Below, in pieces: positions 25,055 to 33,311 of a stretch of DNA of 33,412 bases. Made by a program: the position numbers and the translations under genes. Under the pieces are notes generated by a model. It saw only the letters and a program-made list of their open reading frames with translations, was not told the origin of the DNA and searched no databases. Numbering within the stretch: the stretch's first letter is position 1; the number at the start of each line of letters is the position of its first letter. Origin of the DNA: an uncultured Alphaproteobacteria bacterium (lineage in GTDB: Bacteria; Pseudomonadota; Alphaproteobacteria; Micavibrionales; Micavibrionaceae); NCBI GenBank assembly GCA_900696495.1, contig CAADGI010000011.1, forward strand, positions 1 to 33,412. The letters run 5' to 3'.

Positions 25055-26317
25055 TTAGGCGCGCAGCCGCTTTTCGATCTTCTCGTAGCTTTCAAGGTTT
25101 TTCAGCGGCCCAAGCGCCGAGATGGTCGGGCGCGTGGAGAAAATTTTCTCGGCCACATTCCGCACCGCGTTCGTATCCACGCAATCAATCATGTTGATGA
25201 TGTAACCGATATCGACCGGCTGGTTACGATAGACGAGATATTTAGCCTGCTGGTCGGCGCGGGTCATCATCGATTCCTGCCCGATGAGAATGCCGGATTT
25301 GATCTGCGCCTTGGCACGCTCGATCTCTGCCGCGGTCAGGCTCTCGCCCACGCGCAGGACTTCATCGCATACCACTGGGACCAGCTCTTTCAGATCCTCC
25401 GGTCCCGTGCCGGCATAAATCGCGAACTGGCCGCTGTCAGTAAATCCTGAATGGAAGGAATAAATCGAATAAACCAGCCCGCGCTTTTCGCGGATTTCCT
25501 GGAACAGCCGCGAGGACATGCCGCCGCCAAGCAGCGTCGACAATGTCTGCGCGGCGTAATAATCCGGCCCGAGGCGCGAAACGCCTTCGAAACCCAGTAC
25601 GAAATGGCTTTGCTCCAGCTCCTTGTCGATGCGGATTTCACCGCCCTTGTAATCAGCGGCAATACGCTCATAAGGCTTGTCGGCAGGCAGCTTGCGGAAC
25701 AGATTTTCCACGCGCGCGACAAAATCCTGATGGTCCAGATTTCCGGCGGCGGAAATCACGGTGCGCTGCGGCGTGTAATAACGCTCGATGTAATCGCTGA
25801 GCGCGGCGCGCTGCATGTTGGAAATATCCGAAACCTTGCCGAGGATCGGCGCGCCGAGCGTCTGGCCGGGATAGGCGCGCTCGTAATAATTATCGAAGAC
25901 GAGTTCATCGGGCGTGTCGTTGCACATGCCGATTTCCTGCAGGATAACATGGCGCTCCCGCTCCAACTCGTCCTCCGGCATGATGGCGTTCTGATAAATA
26001 TCAGCCAGTACATCGAGCGCGATGCCCATGTCGTTTTTAAGGAGATGAATGTGATAGCTGGTCATCTCGCGGCTGGTGTAGGCATTGATATTCCCGCCGA
26101 CATCCTCGACGATCTCGGCGATTTCCTGCGTGTTGCGGGTCGGCGTGCCCTTGAACAGCATGTGCTCGACCATGTGCGCGGCGCCGTTATATCTCGGGTC
26201 CTCGTTGCGCGTGCCGACATTGACCCAGACGCCCAGCGCGACGCTGTGCACGTCGGAAACCGTGTCGGTGATGACCCTGAGGCCGTTGTCGAGTGTCGTA
26301 AACTGGATATCGGACAT
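25055..26317 (-). CDS. M16-family zinc peptidase (mitochondrial processing peptidase-like)
   Basis: Inverzincin metallopeptidase, 420 residues, with H48, E51 and H52 forming the HxxEH motif in AAHMVEHMLFKGT. The downstream VEDVGGNINAYTSREMTSYHIHL block is typical of the alphaproteobacterial proteins related to the beta subunit of mitochondrial processing peptidase. The C-terminal inactive repeat includes the RGLVYSIYSFHSGFTDSGQF region. No signal peptide is seen. It lies on the same strand as the pdxS-pdxT-thrC group, 55 bases after thrC; thrC followed by an M16 peptidase is a common order in the class. Confidence 0.95.
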   Translation of the reverse strand: MSDIQFTTLDNGLRVITDTVSDVHSVALGVWVNVGTRNEDPRYNGAAHMVEHMLFKGTPTRNTQEIAEIVEDVGGNINAYTSREMTSYHIHLLKNDMGIALDVLADIYQNAIMPEDELERERHVILQEIGMCNDTPDELVFDNYYERAYPGQTLGAPILGKVSDISNMQRAALSDYIERYYTPQRTVISAAGNLDHQDFVARVENLFRKLPADKPYERIAADYKGGEIRIDKELEQSHFVLGFEGVSRLGPDYYAAQTLSTLLGGGMSSRLFQEIREKRGLVYSIYSFHSGFTDSGQFAIYAGTGPEDLKELVPVVCDEVLRVGESLTAAEIERAKAQIKSGILIGQESMMTRADQQAKYLVYRNQPVDIGYIINMIDCVDTNAVRNVAEKIFSTRPTISALGPLKNLESYEKIEKRLRA

Positions 26318-26372
26318 GGGGTCTATAGATAAGGCAGGCCCGGATCAAAGGCAAGCCCAAGACCCTGTATAA

Positions 26373-27749
26373 TCAGGCATTTTTGCGGATAAATTCCTGC
26401 AGTTTTTGCAGGTTATTGGGCAGAATCCCGAACTTTTCGGGGCGGCTCAGAAGATCGGCCAGGTGAGCGGGCAGCGCCGGGCGCATGCGTGTGGCCTTTT
26501 CCACCGCGTCCGGGAATTTGGCCGGGTGGGCGGTGGCCAGCGTGACGACCGGGCCCTTTGCTGTTTTCGCGATTTCCAGCGCGGCTTTTATTCCCACCGC
26601 TGTGTGCGGGTCGAGCATATAGCCTGTTTCATCATGAATTTTTTTGATCGTGGCGAGCGTTTCGGAATCGTCCGTGCGCGCGGCGATGAAATCCCGGCGG
26701 GCTTTTTCATGCAGTTCTTTCGGCAATGAAAATTTTCCGCTCTCTTTAAATTCATTCATCGCGGCGGAAAGTTTTTTCGCATCGCGGCCGAACAGGTCAA
26801 ACAAGTAGCGCTCGAAATTGCTGGAAATCTGGATATCCATCGACGGGCTGAGCGAGGCGTGCGTTTCCTCCGCCTTCATCGTACCGCTTTCGAAAAAACG
26901 CGTCAGGATGTCGTTGCGGTTGGTGGCTATGGCGAGGTTAAGCGGCACGCCCATCTGCTTGGCGCAGTAACCAGCGAAGACATTGCCAAAATTGCCCGTC
27001 GGTACTACGAATGTCGTACCCTCGCCCAACTCCAGCGTCGTCGTCACGTAATAGACGATCTGCGCGACGATGCGCGCCCAGTTGATGGAATTCACCGCGG
27101 AGAGATTCATCTCGGCGCGGAATTTCGCATCGTTGAACATATCCTTGACGGCGTTCTGGCAGTCATCGAACGTGCCTTGCAGCGCGATGTTGTGCACGTT
27201 CGGCGCGTTCACGGTCGTCATCTGGCGACGCTGCACCTCGGAAACGCGGCCCTGCGGATAGAGGATGAAAATATCGACATTGTCCGAATGGCGGCAACCC
27301 TCGATCGCTGCAGAGCCCGTGTCTCCGGACGTCGCACCGACGATAGTGACGTGACGGTTATTTTTCTTCAGCACATGATCGAACAGGCGGCCAAGGAACT
27401 GCAGCGCGACATCCTTGAAGGCGATGGTGGGCCCATGAAACAGTTCCAGCGCATAAAGATTGCCGGAAATTTTATGCAGCGGCGTGACACCCCTGTGACG
27501 AAACACATCCGGGCCATAAGTCTCGTTTAAAATCTTGCGCAGCGTCTCGCGGTCGATACTTTCCGCGACGAACGGGAAAATAACTTCCTCCGCCACTTCG
27601 ACATAGGATTTCCCCTTCAGCTTTTTGAAATCCAGCTTCGGCCATGTTTCCGGCACATATAGCCCGCCGTCCGGCGCAAGCCCGGCCAGCAGGACCTGCT
27701 CGAAACTCTGCGGTGAGCCGCCACCACGGGTGGAGATATATCTGATCAT
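26373..27749 (-). CDS. thrC: Threonine synthase
   Basis: PLP enzyme converting O-phosphohomoserine to threonine; 458 residues. The PLP lysine is K112 in GPTIAFKDVALQ. GATSGDTGSAAIEG and VPTGNFGNVFAGY are the phosphate- and cofactor-binding loops. The N-terminal MIRYISTRG and total length match the long proteobacterial type. Its ATG overlaps the pdxT stop by one base (TAATG), coupling a PLP consumer directly to PLP synthesis genes. Confidence 0.96.
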   Translation of the reverse strand: MIRYISTRGGGSPQSFEQVLLAGLAPDGGLYVPETWPKLDFKKLKGKSYVEVAEEVIFPFVAESIDRETLRKILNETYGPDVFRHRGVTPLHKISGNLYALELFHGPTIAFKDVALQFLGRLFDHVLKKNNRHVTIVGATSGDTGSAAIEGCRHSDNVDIFILYPQGRVSEVQRRQMTTVNAPNVHNIALQGTFDDCQNAVKDMFNDAKFRAEMNLSAVNSINWARIVAQIVYYVTTTLELGEGTTFVVPTGNFGNVFAGYCAKQMGVPLNLAIATNRNDILTRFFESGTMKAEETHASLSPSMDIQISSNFERYLFDLFGRDAKKLSAAMNEFKESGKFSLPKELHEKARRDFIAARTDDSETLATIKKIHDETGYMLDPHTAVGIKAALEIAKTAKGPVVTLATAHPAKFPDAVEKATRMRPALPAHLADLLSRPEKFGILPNNLQKLQEFIRKNA

Positions 27750-28327
27750 TATGCCGCTTTTTTTTTGTAATTCTGCACGAGATTAACAAATTCCCTGTGC
27801 ATCGGCGAGGGGTAATCGAGCGTGAGTTCGGGGTGGAAGGTCGTGGCCATGTAGCGCCCCTTTTCCACCCACACAGGTTTGCCTTCATGTTCGGCCTTCA
27901 CCGTTACGTCATTGGCGACCTTTGCAATCACCGGCGCTCGGATCAGTGAAATATCGTAGCCGTTGATAACAGCATGGCTGCTCTGCAGCTGACGGCCGTA
28001 GGCGTTTCTTTGAACCGTGACAGGAAGAAGGCCGAAGGATTTTTGCGCCGGGCTGGTGACGTTTTCCGCGATCAAGATCGATCCTGCGCAAATGCCCCAG
28101 ACAGGTTTTTCGGCGAATTGTTTTTTGAGGCTGTCCCAAAGATCGAATGTTTCGATCAGCTTTAGCATCGTCGTGCTTTCGCCGCCGGGCAGGATGAAGG
28201 CATCGACATCCTCGAACTGCCCGGGCGTTTTGACGGCGCGGAATTCGCCGCCCGCCGCTTCGATATGTTTTCTGTGAGGTTCGACCGCGCCTTGTAATGC
28301 AAGGACACCAATAACAGGTTTGGCCAT
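27749..28327 (-). CDS. pdxT: Pyridoxal 5'-phosphate synthase glutaminase subunit
   Basis: Class I glutaminase that feeds ammonia to PdxS; 192 residues. Oxyanion-strand LQGAVEPHRKHIE, PGGESTT, nucleophile C80 in GICAG, and catalytic H165 and E167 in TFHPEL. I chose the ATG at 28327, with AGGGG 6 bases upstream and a one-base overlap with the pdxS stop (TAATG), over a TTG two codons earlier. It forms the PLP synthase complex with PdxS. Confidence 0.95.
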   Translation of the reverse strand: MAKPVIGVLALQGAVEPHRKHIEAAGGEFRAVKTPGQFEDVDAFILPGGESTTMLKLIETFDLWDSLKKQFAEKPVWGICAGSILIAENVTSPAQKSFGLLPVTVQRNAYGRQLQSSHAVINGYDISLIRAPVIAKVANDVTVKAEHEGKPVWVEKGRYMATTFHPELTLDYPSPMHREFVNLVQNYKKKAA

Positions 28328-29223
28328 TACCAACCCCTGTTGGCCATCCGCATCGTGGTTTCGATGGCGCCGATCTCGATGCCCGGCATCGCGGTGCCGA
28401 GGCCCTTGGAGGCTTCGAGGACGATCTTCGGGTTGTCGAAATGGGTCGTGGCCTTAACGATCGCCTGCGCGAATTTCGCCGGGTTTTCGGATTTGAAAAT
28501 GCCGGAGCCGACGAAAACCGTTTCCGCGCCGAGCTGCATGCAGAGCGCCGCGTCGGCGGGCGTTGCAATACCGCCGGCCGCGAAGTTCGGCACGGGCAGG
28601 CGGCCCTGTTCCTTCACCATCTTCACCAGTTCGAACGGCGCGGCGAGGTTTTTCGCGGCCGTCATTAGTTCGGCGTCATCGGTGACGGTGAGTTTCTTGA
28701 TCTCCATGTTGATTTCGCGCAAGTGACGAACAGCCTCGACGATATTGCCGGTTCCCGGTTCGCCCTTGGTGCGCATCAGGGCCGCGCCCTCGCCGATGCG
28801 GCGCAGCGCTTCGCCTAAATTCTTCGCGCCGCAAACGAACGGCACTTTGAAATCATGCTTGTTGATGTGAAAATCCTCGTCGGCGGGGGTGAGCACTTCG
28901 GACTCGTCGATATAGTCGACGCCGATGGCCTCGAGAATCTGCGCCTCGGCAAAATGGCCGATGCGGCATTTCGCCATGACGGGAATCGAAACGCTTTCCA
29001 TGATCTGCTGGACGAGTTCGGGCGGCGACATGCGCGCGACGCCCCCGGCCTTGCGGATGTCGGAGGGCACACGCTCAAGCGCCATGACCGCGACCGCGCC
29101 GGCGTCCTCGGCGACCTTCGCCTGGTCGGCCGTGACGACGTCCATGATGACGCCGCCCTTCAGCATCTCGGCGAGGCCGGTCTTGATATTGATTACGTTA
29201 CCCGTTTTGGATTTCTGGGTCAT
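28327..29223 (-). CDS. pdxS: Pyridoxal 5'-phosphate synthase lyase subunit
   Basis: Builds PLP from ribose 5-phosphate, glyceraldehyde 3-phosphate and ammonia in the DXP-independent route; about 298 residues, TIM barrel. Seen: [21 protein letters not shown], catalytic K85 in [10 protein letters not shown], second lysine K153 in [10 protein letters not shown], and [30 protein letters not shown]. The ATG at 29223 has AAGGA just upstream and gives the usual family length; a TTG start at 29244 is possible but less likely. First gene of pdxS-pdxT-thrC. Confidence 0.96.
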   Translation of the reverse strand: MTQKSKTGNVINIKTGLAEMLKGGVIMDVVTADQAKVAEDAGAVAVMALERVPSDIRKAGGVARMSPPELVQQIMESVSIPVMAKCRIGHFAEAQILEAIGVDYIDESEVLTPADEDFHINKHDFKVPFVCGAKNLGEALRRIGEGAALMRTKGEPGTGNIVEAVRHLREINMEIKKLTVTDDAELMTAAKNLAAPFELVKMVKEQGRLPVPNFAAGGIATPADAALCMQLGAETVFVGSGIFKSENPAKFAQAIVKATTHFDNPKIVLEASKGLGTAMPGIEIGAIETTMRMANRGW

Positions 29224-29308
29224 ATCCTTGCATTCTCCGCTCAAAGGGCTGTGGAAGCGCCGTATTTATACATATCCGCAGCGGAAATGCAAAGAATTCT
29301 CCCATATC

Positions 29309-29435
29309 GTCATCCCCGGCAGTGAGCGTCAGCGAACGTGAACGGGGACCCGGAAAAAAGACAGCGGACCCTTGGGGTCCGCCGTCCTTGTGGACCCCCG
29401 CCGTTTAAGCCTGCTTCGCAGGCCGCGGGGGTGAC
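29309..29435. repeat. Palindromic intergenic element with three hairpins
   Basis: Begins GTCATCCCCG and ends GGGGGTGAC, so its ends are inverted. Inside are a perfect GCGGACCC/GGGTCCGC hairpin (29364-29382) and a long stem ACCCCCGC...GCGGGGGT enclosing GCCTGC/GCAGGC. It occupies most of the gap between the N-acyltransferase gene and pdxS, both on the minus strand, and may terminate the former. Related to the elements at 15.9 and 31.0 kb. Confidence 0.8.
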
Positions 29436-29441
29436 AGCTGA

Positions 29442-30314
29442 TTAAAGCACGGTCCGGTCGGCGGCCTGGGCCTGCGCGGAATCCTCGATCAGCGCATCCT
29501 GCCAGTCGTTCTGGACCAGCTCGTCGGCCAGTTTCTGGATCCGGCCCTCGTCCGAGACGATCTCCCAGCAATGGGGCTTCTGGGTATGCATGGTGTCCAG
29601 CACGTTCTCGATGTTGAAGATCACCGGCTGCAGGCCGCCATGGTGGTCGATATGAGGGCCGAGCACGCGGTAGTTCATGCCGATTTTTTTGAGGCTCCAG
29701 AGCTGGCGCGGCTCGACCATCCAGACGCAGTCCGTGATGCGCGCCGTCAGCGCCGATTCAAACGCACCTGCCAGGAGGGCCAGCGGGGCGTATGGAATTT
29801 TACGGCGGATGAATTTCACATGGCCGGTCTTCTTGGTCTCGACCATGTCCTGGTCGTAGTAGGCGGGCAGCAGGAAACCGTCCAGTTCGCGCTTGCGGAA
29901 ATTCCTCGCCATGCAGAAGCGGGAGATTTCGCACAATGTGAGGGCGCGCGAATCCTGCTTCAGCAACGGATGATCGCAGACCTCCTGCACCGAGAAACTC
30001 TGGCTGGGCTGCTCGTCGTTGGGCAGCACCACGCGCACCGTGCCCACAACTTTTGCAGTCGGGCGGTGAAGCAGGATATAATGTTCGGAACGGTCATCGT
30101 AGGAATCGCTCTCCAGCTTGTCGGGGTGCGAGTCAGGGTTGATGAAAAGATTTTCCTCGCAATAGACATCATAGCGCAGGCGGAAAACATGTTCCTTCCA
30201 GGCGTCGGTGTCGGCGCGGAACAGGCTGAACGTCTTTTTGTAAGCGCTCGTGAATGATTGCTGCTTCATGGCGCCCAGCGCGGCCTTCAGCATTTCTTTC
30301 TGCTCTTCCATCAT
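29442..30314 (-). CDS. N-acyl amino acid synthase-like acyltransferase (GNAT fold, PEP-CTERM/exosortase-associated type)
   Basis: About 291 residues. Family-like blocks: FRLRYDVYCEENLFI, EHYILLHRPTAKVVGTVRVVLP, LCEISRFCMARNFRKRE and VEPRQLWSLKKIGMNYRVLGPHIDHHGGLQPVIF. These resemble the autoinducer synthase-like acyltransferases described near PEP-CTERM/exosortase systems, which join acyl chains to amino acids. The open frame extends upstream to 30440, but the ATG pair at 30314/30311 has AGGAGG 10 bases upstream, so I start there. No exosortase is in the window. The 30315-30599 spacer up to the divergent gene is partly AT-rich and should hold both promoters; I see no distinct operator. Confidence 0.82.
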   Translation of the reverse strand: MMEEQKEMLKAALGAMKQQSFTSAYKKTFSLFRADTDAWKEHVFRLRYDVYCEENLFINPDSHPDKLESDSYDDRSEHYILLHRPTAKVVGTVRVVLPNDEQPSQSFSVQEVCDHPLLKQDSRALTLCEISRFCMARNFRKRELDGFLLPAYYDQDMVETKKTGHVKFIRRKIPYAPLALLAGAFESALTARITDCVWMVEPRQLWSLKKIGMNYRVLGPHIDHHGGLQPVIFNIENVLDTMHTQKPHCWEIVSDEGRIQKLADELVQNDWQDALIEDSAQAQAADRTVL

Positions 30315-30599
30315 GGTCGTGGCCCCTCCTTTCAGGGCGCAGTCTAAAGTTTCATCCGGCCTTGTGCCGCGTTTGAAATCACTGCCCTGCGAGAGCTGGC
30401 AGAACCTGTGGCGGCGCAGTGTCGTTCTGCGCGAAGCCACAACTTTCAGCGTAAAGCACGCGGCTTAACATTTTAAAAATTATGTAAATAATTTAAGCGT
30501 CATTTAACGGGAATTTTAGATAAATTTTGAACTTCTGCGGCGGATTACCGTTGGATCTTCCGTATAGCCTTTATAGAAAACGCTTAGGAGAAACCGCTC

Positions 30600-30956
30600 A
30601 TGGCCGAGATGATTCCGGCTTTGACCCCTGTCACCGCATCCTGGATCCGCTCGCGCAAGCGCCGGGCCGGGCATGCAGATGATTTTGAATTCGCGCACTG
30701 GCTGGCCGACGAGGCCGAGGCGAACGATGCGCGCGGCGGCGGCATCCCCTATCCCGTGCCTGTGATGAGCACGGAAGGCATCCTGATTTTGGCCGAGGCG
30801 CACATCCAGGAGCTTGCGCGCGGGCCGGAGATCTACAAGGGCGCCGCGCCCTATGAGAAGACGGCGGAGAAATTTCCCGAGGAAAACAACCAGTATGTTT
30901 TCGCGTTCCTGCTCGACGAGCATGAAAACGGCGAAGTCGTGAACAGGGAAATCTGA
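30600..30956 (+). CDS. Hypothetical protein, 118 residues
   Basis: Unrecognised. AGGAG lies 9 bases before the ATG. The product is soluble, with a basic N-terminal IRSRKRRAG patch, an acidic helical middle (DDFEFAHWLADEAEAND) and an acidic C-terminus (FAFLLDEHENGE). A longer minus-strand frame covers the same bases, but it lacks a ribosome-binding site and is Arg/Gly-rich in a shadow-like way. It is followed by a palindromic element. Confidence 0.6.
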   Translation: MAEMIPALTPVTASWIRSRKRRAGHADDFEFAHWLADEAEANDARGGGIPYPVPVMSTEGILILAEAHIQELARGPEIYKGAAPYEKTAEKFPEENNQYVFAFLLDEHENGEVVNREI

Positions 30957-30980
30957 TCCTCCAGTTGTCGGCCCCCCATT

Positions 30981-31077
30981 GTCATCCCGGCGAAGGCCGG
31001 GATCCATTCATCCTTTAACTCGAATATCTGATTTTTGAGTTATCCTATCCATGGATTCCAGCTTTCGCTGGAATGAC
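30981..31077. repeat. Palindromic intergenic element, 97 bp
   Basis: Inverted ends GTCATCCCGGC and GCTGGAATGAC. There are two internal hairpins: ATCCCGGC/GCCGGGAT (30984-31003) and ATTCCAGC/GCTGGAAT (31055-31074). GGATCCAT and ATGGATTCC can also pair across the AT-rich centre. It abuts the stop of the glycolipid-binding gene and resembles the small palindromic repeats common in proteobacterial intergenic DNA. Confidence 0.85.
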
Positions 31078-31078
31078 G

Positions 31079-31630
31079 TCAGAGTCGCTTGAACATCTGC
31101 GGATAGTTAGCGACAAGCCCCTCGCTGTCGAATTCGATATCCTGGGTGAAATCGGACGTCAGCGAATCGAAGCGGTAGAGCCTGTTCGGCTCGATGCAGG
31201 TATAGCGCTGCTGGTCCGGCGTGACAGCAAGGCTCGGGAAAGCGATGCTGGCCACCGTGATGTCCGCGCTTTCGCCGCGGGGAAGCTGCAAACGCTTGAC
31301 GGGGAGCGAGTTGGTGAAAGGCGTCAGGATGAAATCGATATCGACCGCCTCCTCCAGCCCCTCGATGCGCTGGTTCTTGTAATCGGTCCATTTGCCCTTG
31401 CCGTCGGAGGCGATGAAGATCTGCTTGCCTTCGTCTTTGGCGTCCTTGCTCTGGATTTCCGCCTCGCGGAATTCCCAGTCGGGCGTCAGCGTGATTCTAT
31501 ACTGCACCCTGAATTCAGGATTGGTGCCGCGAATGACGCCTTCGGCGCGGATGCGCTCGCCCTCGAACTGGACGAAGCATTCCTCGACCGTCTTATCAAA
31601 CCAATCCTGCCATTTTGCTTTAAGGGACAT
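31079..31630 (-). CDS. Putative glycolipid-binding domain protein
   Basis: Matches my knowledge of the bacterial putative glycolipid-binding family (PF06475), 183 residues. Features: ERIRAEGVIRG near the start, VQYRITLTPDWEFREAEI, GKWTDYKNQRIEGLEEAVDIDFILTPFTNSLPVKRL, VASIAFPSLAVTPDQQRYTCIE and the terminal DSEGLVANYPQMFKRL. The family is a single soluble beta-barrel-like domain without a signal peptide, which fits. Ligand and role are not established. It is the last gene before the AT-rich right end. Confidence 0.82.
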   Translation of the reverse strand: MSLKAKWQDWFDKTVEECFVQFEGERIRAEGVIRGTNPEFRVQYRITLTPDWEFREAEIQSKDAKDEGKQIFIASDGKGKWTDYKNQRIEGLEEAVDIDFILTPFTNSLPVKRLQLPRGESADITVASIAFPSLAVTPDQQRYTCIEPNRLYRFDSLTSDFTQDIEFDSEGLVANYPQMFKRL

Positions 31631-31649
31631 GGGTTATTGTACCATGAAT

Positions 31650-32165
31650 CTATTTGCTTGCTTCTGAACAATCGAACGGATTATCGGGGTTGTCCTTCTG
31701 AGTTTCACAATTTGGGAAATCCCATCTTCTGTTTTCGTCCTGGATATAGCGTGTACCATCAAACATCCAGTACTCAACAATTGCGTGACCTGCATTGCCC
31801 ATGGAAATTTTTAAATCATTTAAACCGTTATGTTTTTCTTTTCCTGGTTCAACTGAAAGAGCCGCTCCTCTCATAATTACTGATGGCTCATTTCCACTAA
31901 CATCAATGATAAAAATTTTCCCGGCGGAATTTCCAAGGCATTTGCTTTCTACCGTAACAAAATACGCAGAACGCGGTTGATCACCAGATAATAAAAAAGG
32001 CATTCCCAAAAATTTGCAATCAGCAATACCATACCAAATACCTGAGGCGCGAACCGCTTTTTCTATTTCAGGCGGCAACGGCTTCAAAGATTTATCCTCA
32101 ACACTTGCAGCATATGCCGAATGGCATAAAAAAATTGCCATGATCGAAAGATAAAAATATTTCAT
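31650..32165 (-). CDS. Hypothetical secreted protein
   Basis: Unrecognised, about 171 residues. The ATG at 32165 has GGGAG 4 bases upstream; the preceding TTG is unlikely. A signal peptide is clear: MKYFYLSIMAIFLCHSAYA, with probable cleavage after AYA, so the product is periplasmic or exported. The mature part has four Cys residues (ADCKF, ESKCLG, PNCET, FDCSE), which could form two disulphides. Base composition is visibly more AT-rich than in the genes to the left. Confidence 0.72.
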   Translation of the reverse strand: MKYFYLSIMAIFLCHSAYAASVEDKSLKPLPPEIEKAVRASGIWYGIADCKFLGMPFLLSGDQPRSAYFVTVESKCLGNSAGKIFIIDVSGNEPSVIMRGAALSVEPGKEKHNGLNDLKISMGNAGHAIVEYWMFDGTRYIQDENRRWDFPNCETQKDNPDNPFDCSEASK

Positions 32166-32269
32166 GTCACTCCCACTCAATCGTCCATGTATATATAAGC
32201 ATTTGATTCATAAGAGTAATATTTTCATTTGTAGTAAGTTTGTAGTGCGAAAAACGCTATTTTTGATGT

Positions 32270-32620
32270 TTATGCTGCTACATGTTTCTTAGTGTTTTCA
32301 ATGAACTCTTGAATTTCATTACCAGTTAAATTGTGCTTTTTTGCATCACGAATTACCCTGAAAAAGTTCCTCAAAGAGTACACTTCATTATCACTAGATT
32401 GGCAGAGTTCGCAAGGACCGCCCCACGTCCGTTTAGCGCAAGTACATCTATATTTTGAACCACGCAGAGCAGTTTTTAACTTGTTCTTTGCATCTCTAAC
32501 AGCTTTAGAGTCGCTAACCGTATTGTCCTGCGGATTCATACTAATAATTGCATCAAAGAAAGTCCGTAAAATGTTCCTTTCTTTTTCAGCAGTATCTGGT
32601 TCCAACTTATAAAAAATCAT
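32270..32620 (-). CDS. Small hypothetical protein with possible zinc motif
   Basis: Unrecognised, 116 residues. Four cysteines are arranged CxC-x8-CxxC (CTCAKRTWGGPCELC), a spacing that could bind zinc. They are flanked by charged helices, DSKAVRDAKNKLKTAL before and SLRNFFRVIRDAKKHNLTGNEIQEFIENTKKHVAA after. It could be a small nucleic-acid-binding protein, but that is a guess. AT-rich, with a weak ribosome-binding site. Confidence 0.62.
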   Translation of the reverse strand: MIFYKLEPDTAEKERNILRTFFDAIISMNPQDNTVSDSKAVRDAKNKLKTALRGSKYRCTCAKRTWGGPCELCQSSDNEVYSLRNFFRVIRDAKKHNLTGNEIQEFIENTKKHVAA

Positions 32621-32647
32621 TTTTTCTTACTCATACTTCATATTTTT

Positions 32648-32992
32648 CTACAGTACGCATCCCCAAAGCAAGATTAGAGAACCAATTAGGTACGAAACCA
32701 ATTGCACGCCAAAGCCGACCTGTCTTTCTTGTGCAAGCCTATCTATAGATTTCCTGTAAAAATCTAATCGCTTTTCTAATTCAGACATTTCTAATTTGTG
32801 AGCAATAATTTCCTGAGAAATTTTATTCTTCTCAACTGCAATCCAGCTATCCGCATCTCGTCTTTGAATGCCAATTTCTTTAGAAACACGCTCTTTTTCT
32901 TTTGAGAACCATGAATTTAATTCATTGCGTGCCGTTCCAATTTCAGAAAGCGCAGATTTTAATTCTCTCTTTGTATCCTCATAAATTCCCAT
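32648..32992 (-). CDS. Coiled-coil protein with C-terminal membrane anchor
   Basis: Unrecognised, 114 residues. Residues 1-90 are charged and helical with coiled-coil character (KRELKSALSEIGTARNELNSW, LEMSELEKRLDFYRKSIDRL). A single C-terminal hydrophobic helix (VQLVSYLIGSLILLWGCVL) makes it a probable tail-anchored inner-membrane protein. GAGAAGG precedes the start at 6 bases. The start lies inside the end of the upstream gene (14-base overlap), indicating one transcript with the two-TM gene. Confidence 0.68.
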   Translation of the reverse strand: MGIYEDTKRELKSALSEIGTARNELNSWFSKEKERVSKEIGIQRRDADSWIAVEKNKISQEIIAHKLEMSELEKRLDFYRKSIDRLAQERQVGFGVQLVSYLIGSLILLWGCVL

Positions 32993-33308
32993 TTGAAGCC
33001 TTCTCCAAAGATTCTTTTATTGTTCCCCTATAACGACTGCTTAATTCCCTTCTGTAATTGCGTATATCATCGACTGATATTTTATGTTCTTTAAGAAAAT
33101 TGTACGCAGCAATATCTGGAATGATTTGCCAAACAGCCCATATAAAACATCCCGCAGATACACACAGCGCACCTATTGGAAAAGCTTCATCTTCAAAACC
33201 AAAGCCATTAAGCAACATCATGAGAACGCCAAACGGAATCGGCATCATCACATTAAAAAATAATGCTACGAAGAAAAGCGAGAGAAATGATTTGAAAATA
33301 TCTTTCAT
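32979..33308 (-). CDS. Small two-helix membrane protein
   Basis: Unrecognised, 109 residues. Two hydrophobic segments (about residues 7-35 and 44-66) are followed by a charged cytoplasmic-type tail (NYRRELSSRYRGTIKESLEKA). AGG lies 7 bases before the ATG. It overlaps the coiled-coil/anchor gene downstream and begins 3 bases after the stop of the truncated gene at the window edge, so three genes are probably read together. Confidence 0.68.
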   Translation of the reverse strand: MKDIFKSFLSLFFVALFFNVMMPIPFGVLMMLLNGFGFEDEAFPIGALCVSAGCFIWAVWQIIPDIAAYNFLKEHKISVDDIRNYRRELSSRYRGTIKESLEKASNGNL

Positions 33309-33311
33309 GCT

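Noticed and set aside
25451..26332. 293-codon plus-strand frame opposite the M16 peptidase gene
   Set aside because: Mirror of the M16 gene; no domain and no ribosome-binding site that I can support.
29571..30257. 228-codon plus-strand frame opposite the N-acyltransferase gene
   Set aside because: Mirror of a gene with recognisable family blocks.
30516..31007. 163-codon minus-strand frame covering the 118-residue hypothetical gene
   Set aside because: It starts inside the palindromic element, has no ribosome-binding site and is Arg/Gly/Leu-rich; the plus-strand gene has AGGAG and a more protein-like composition.
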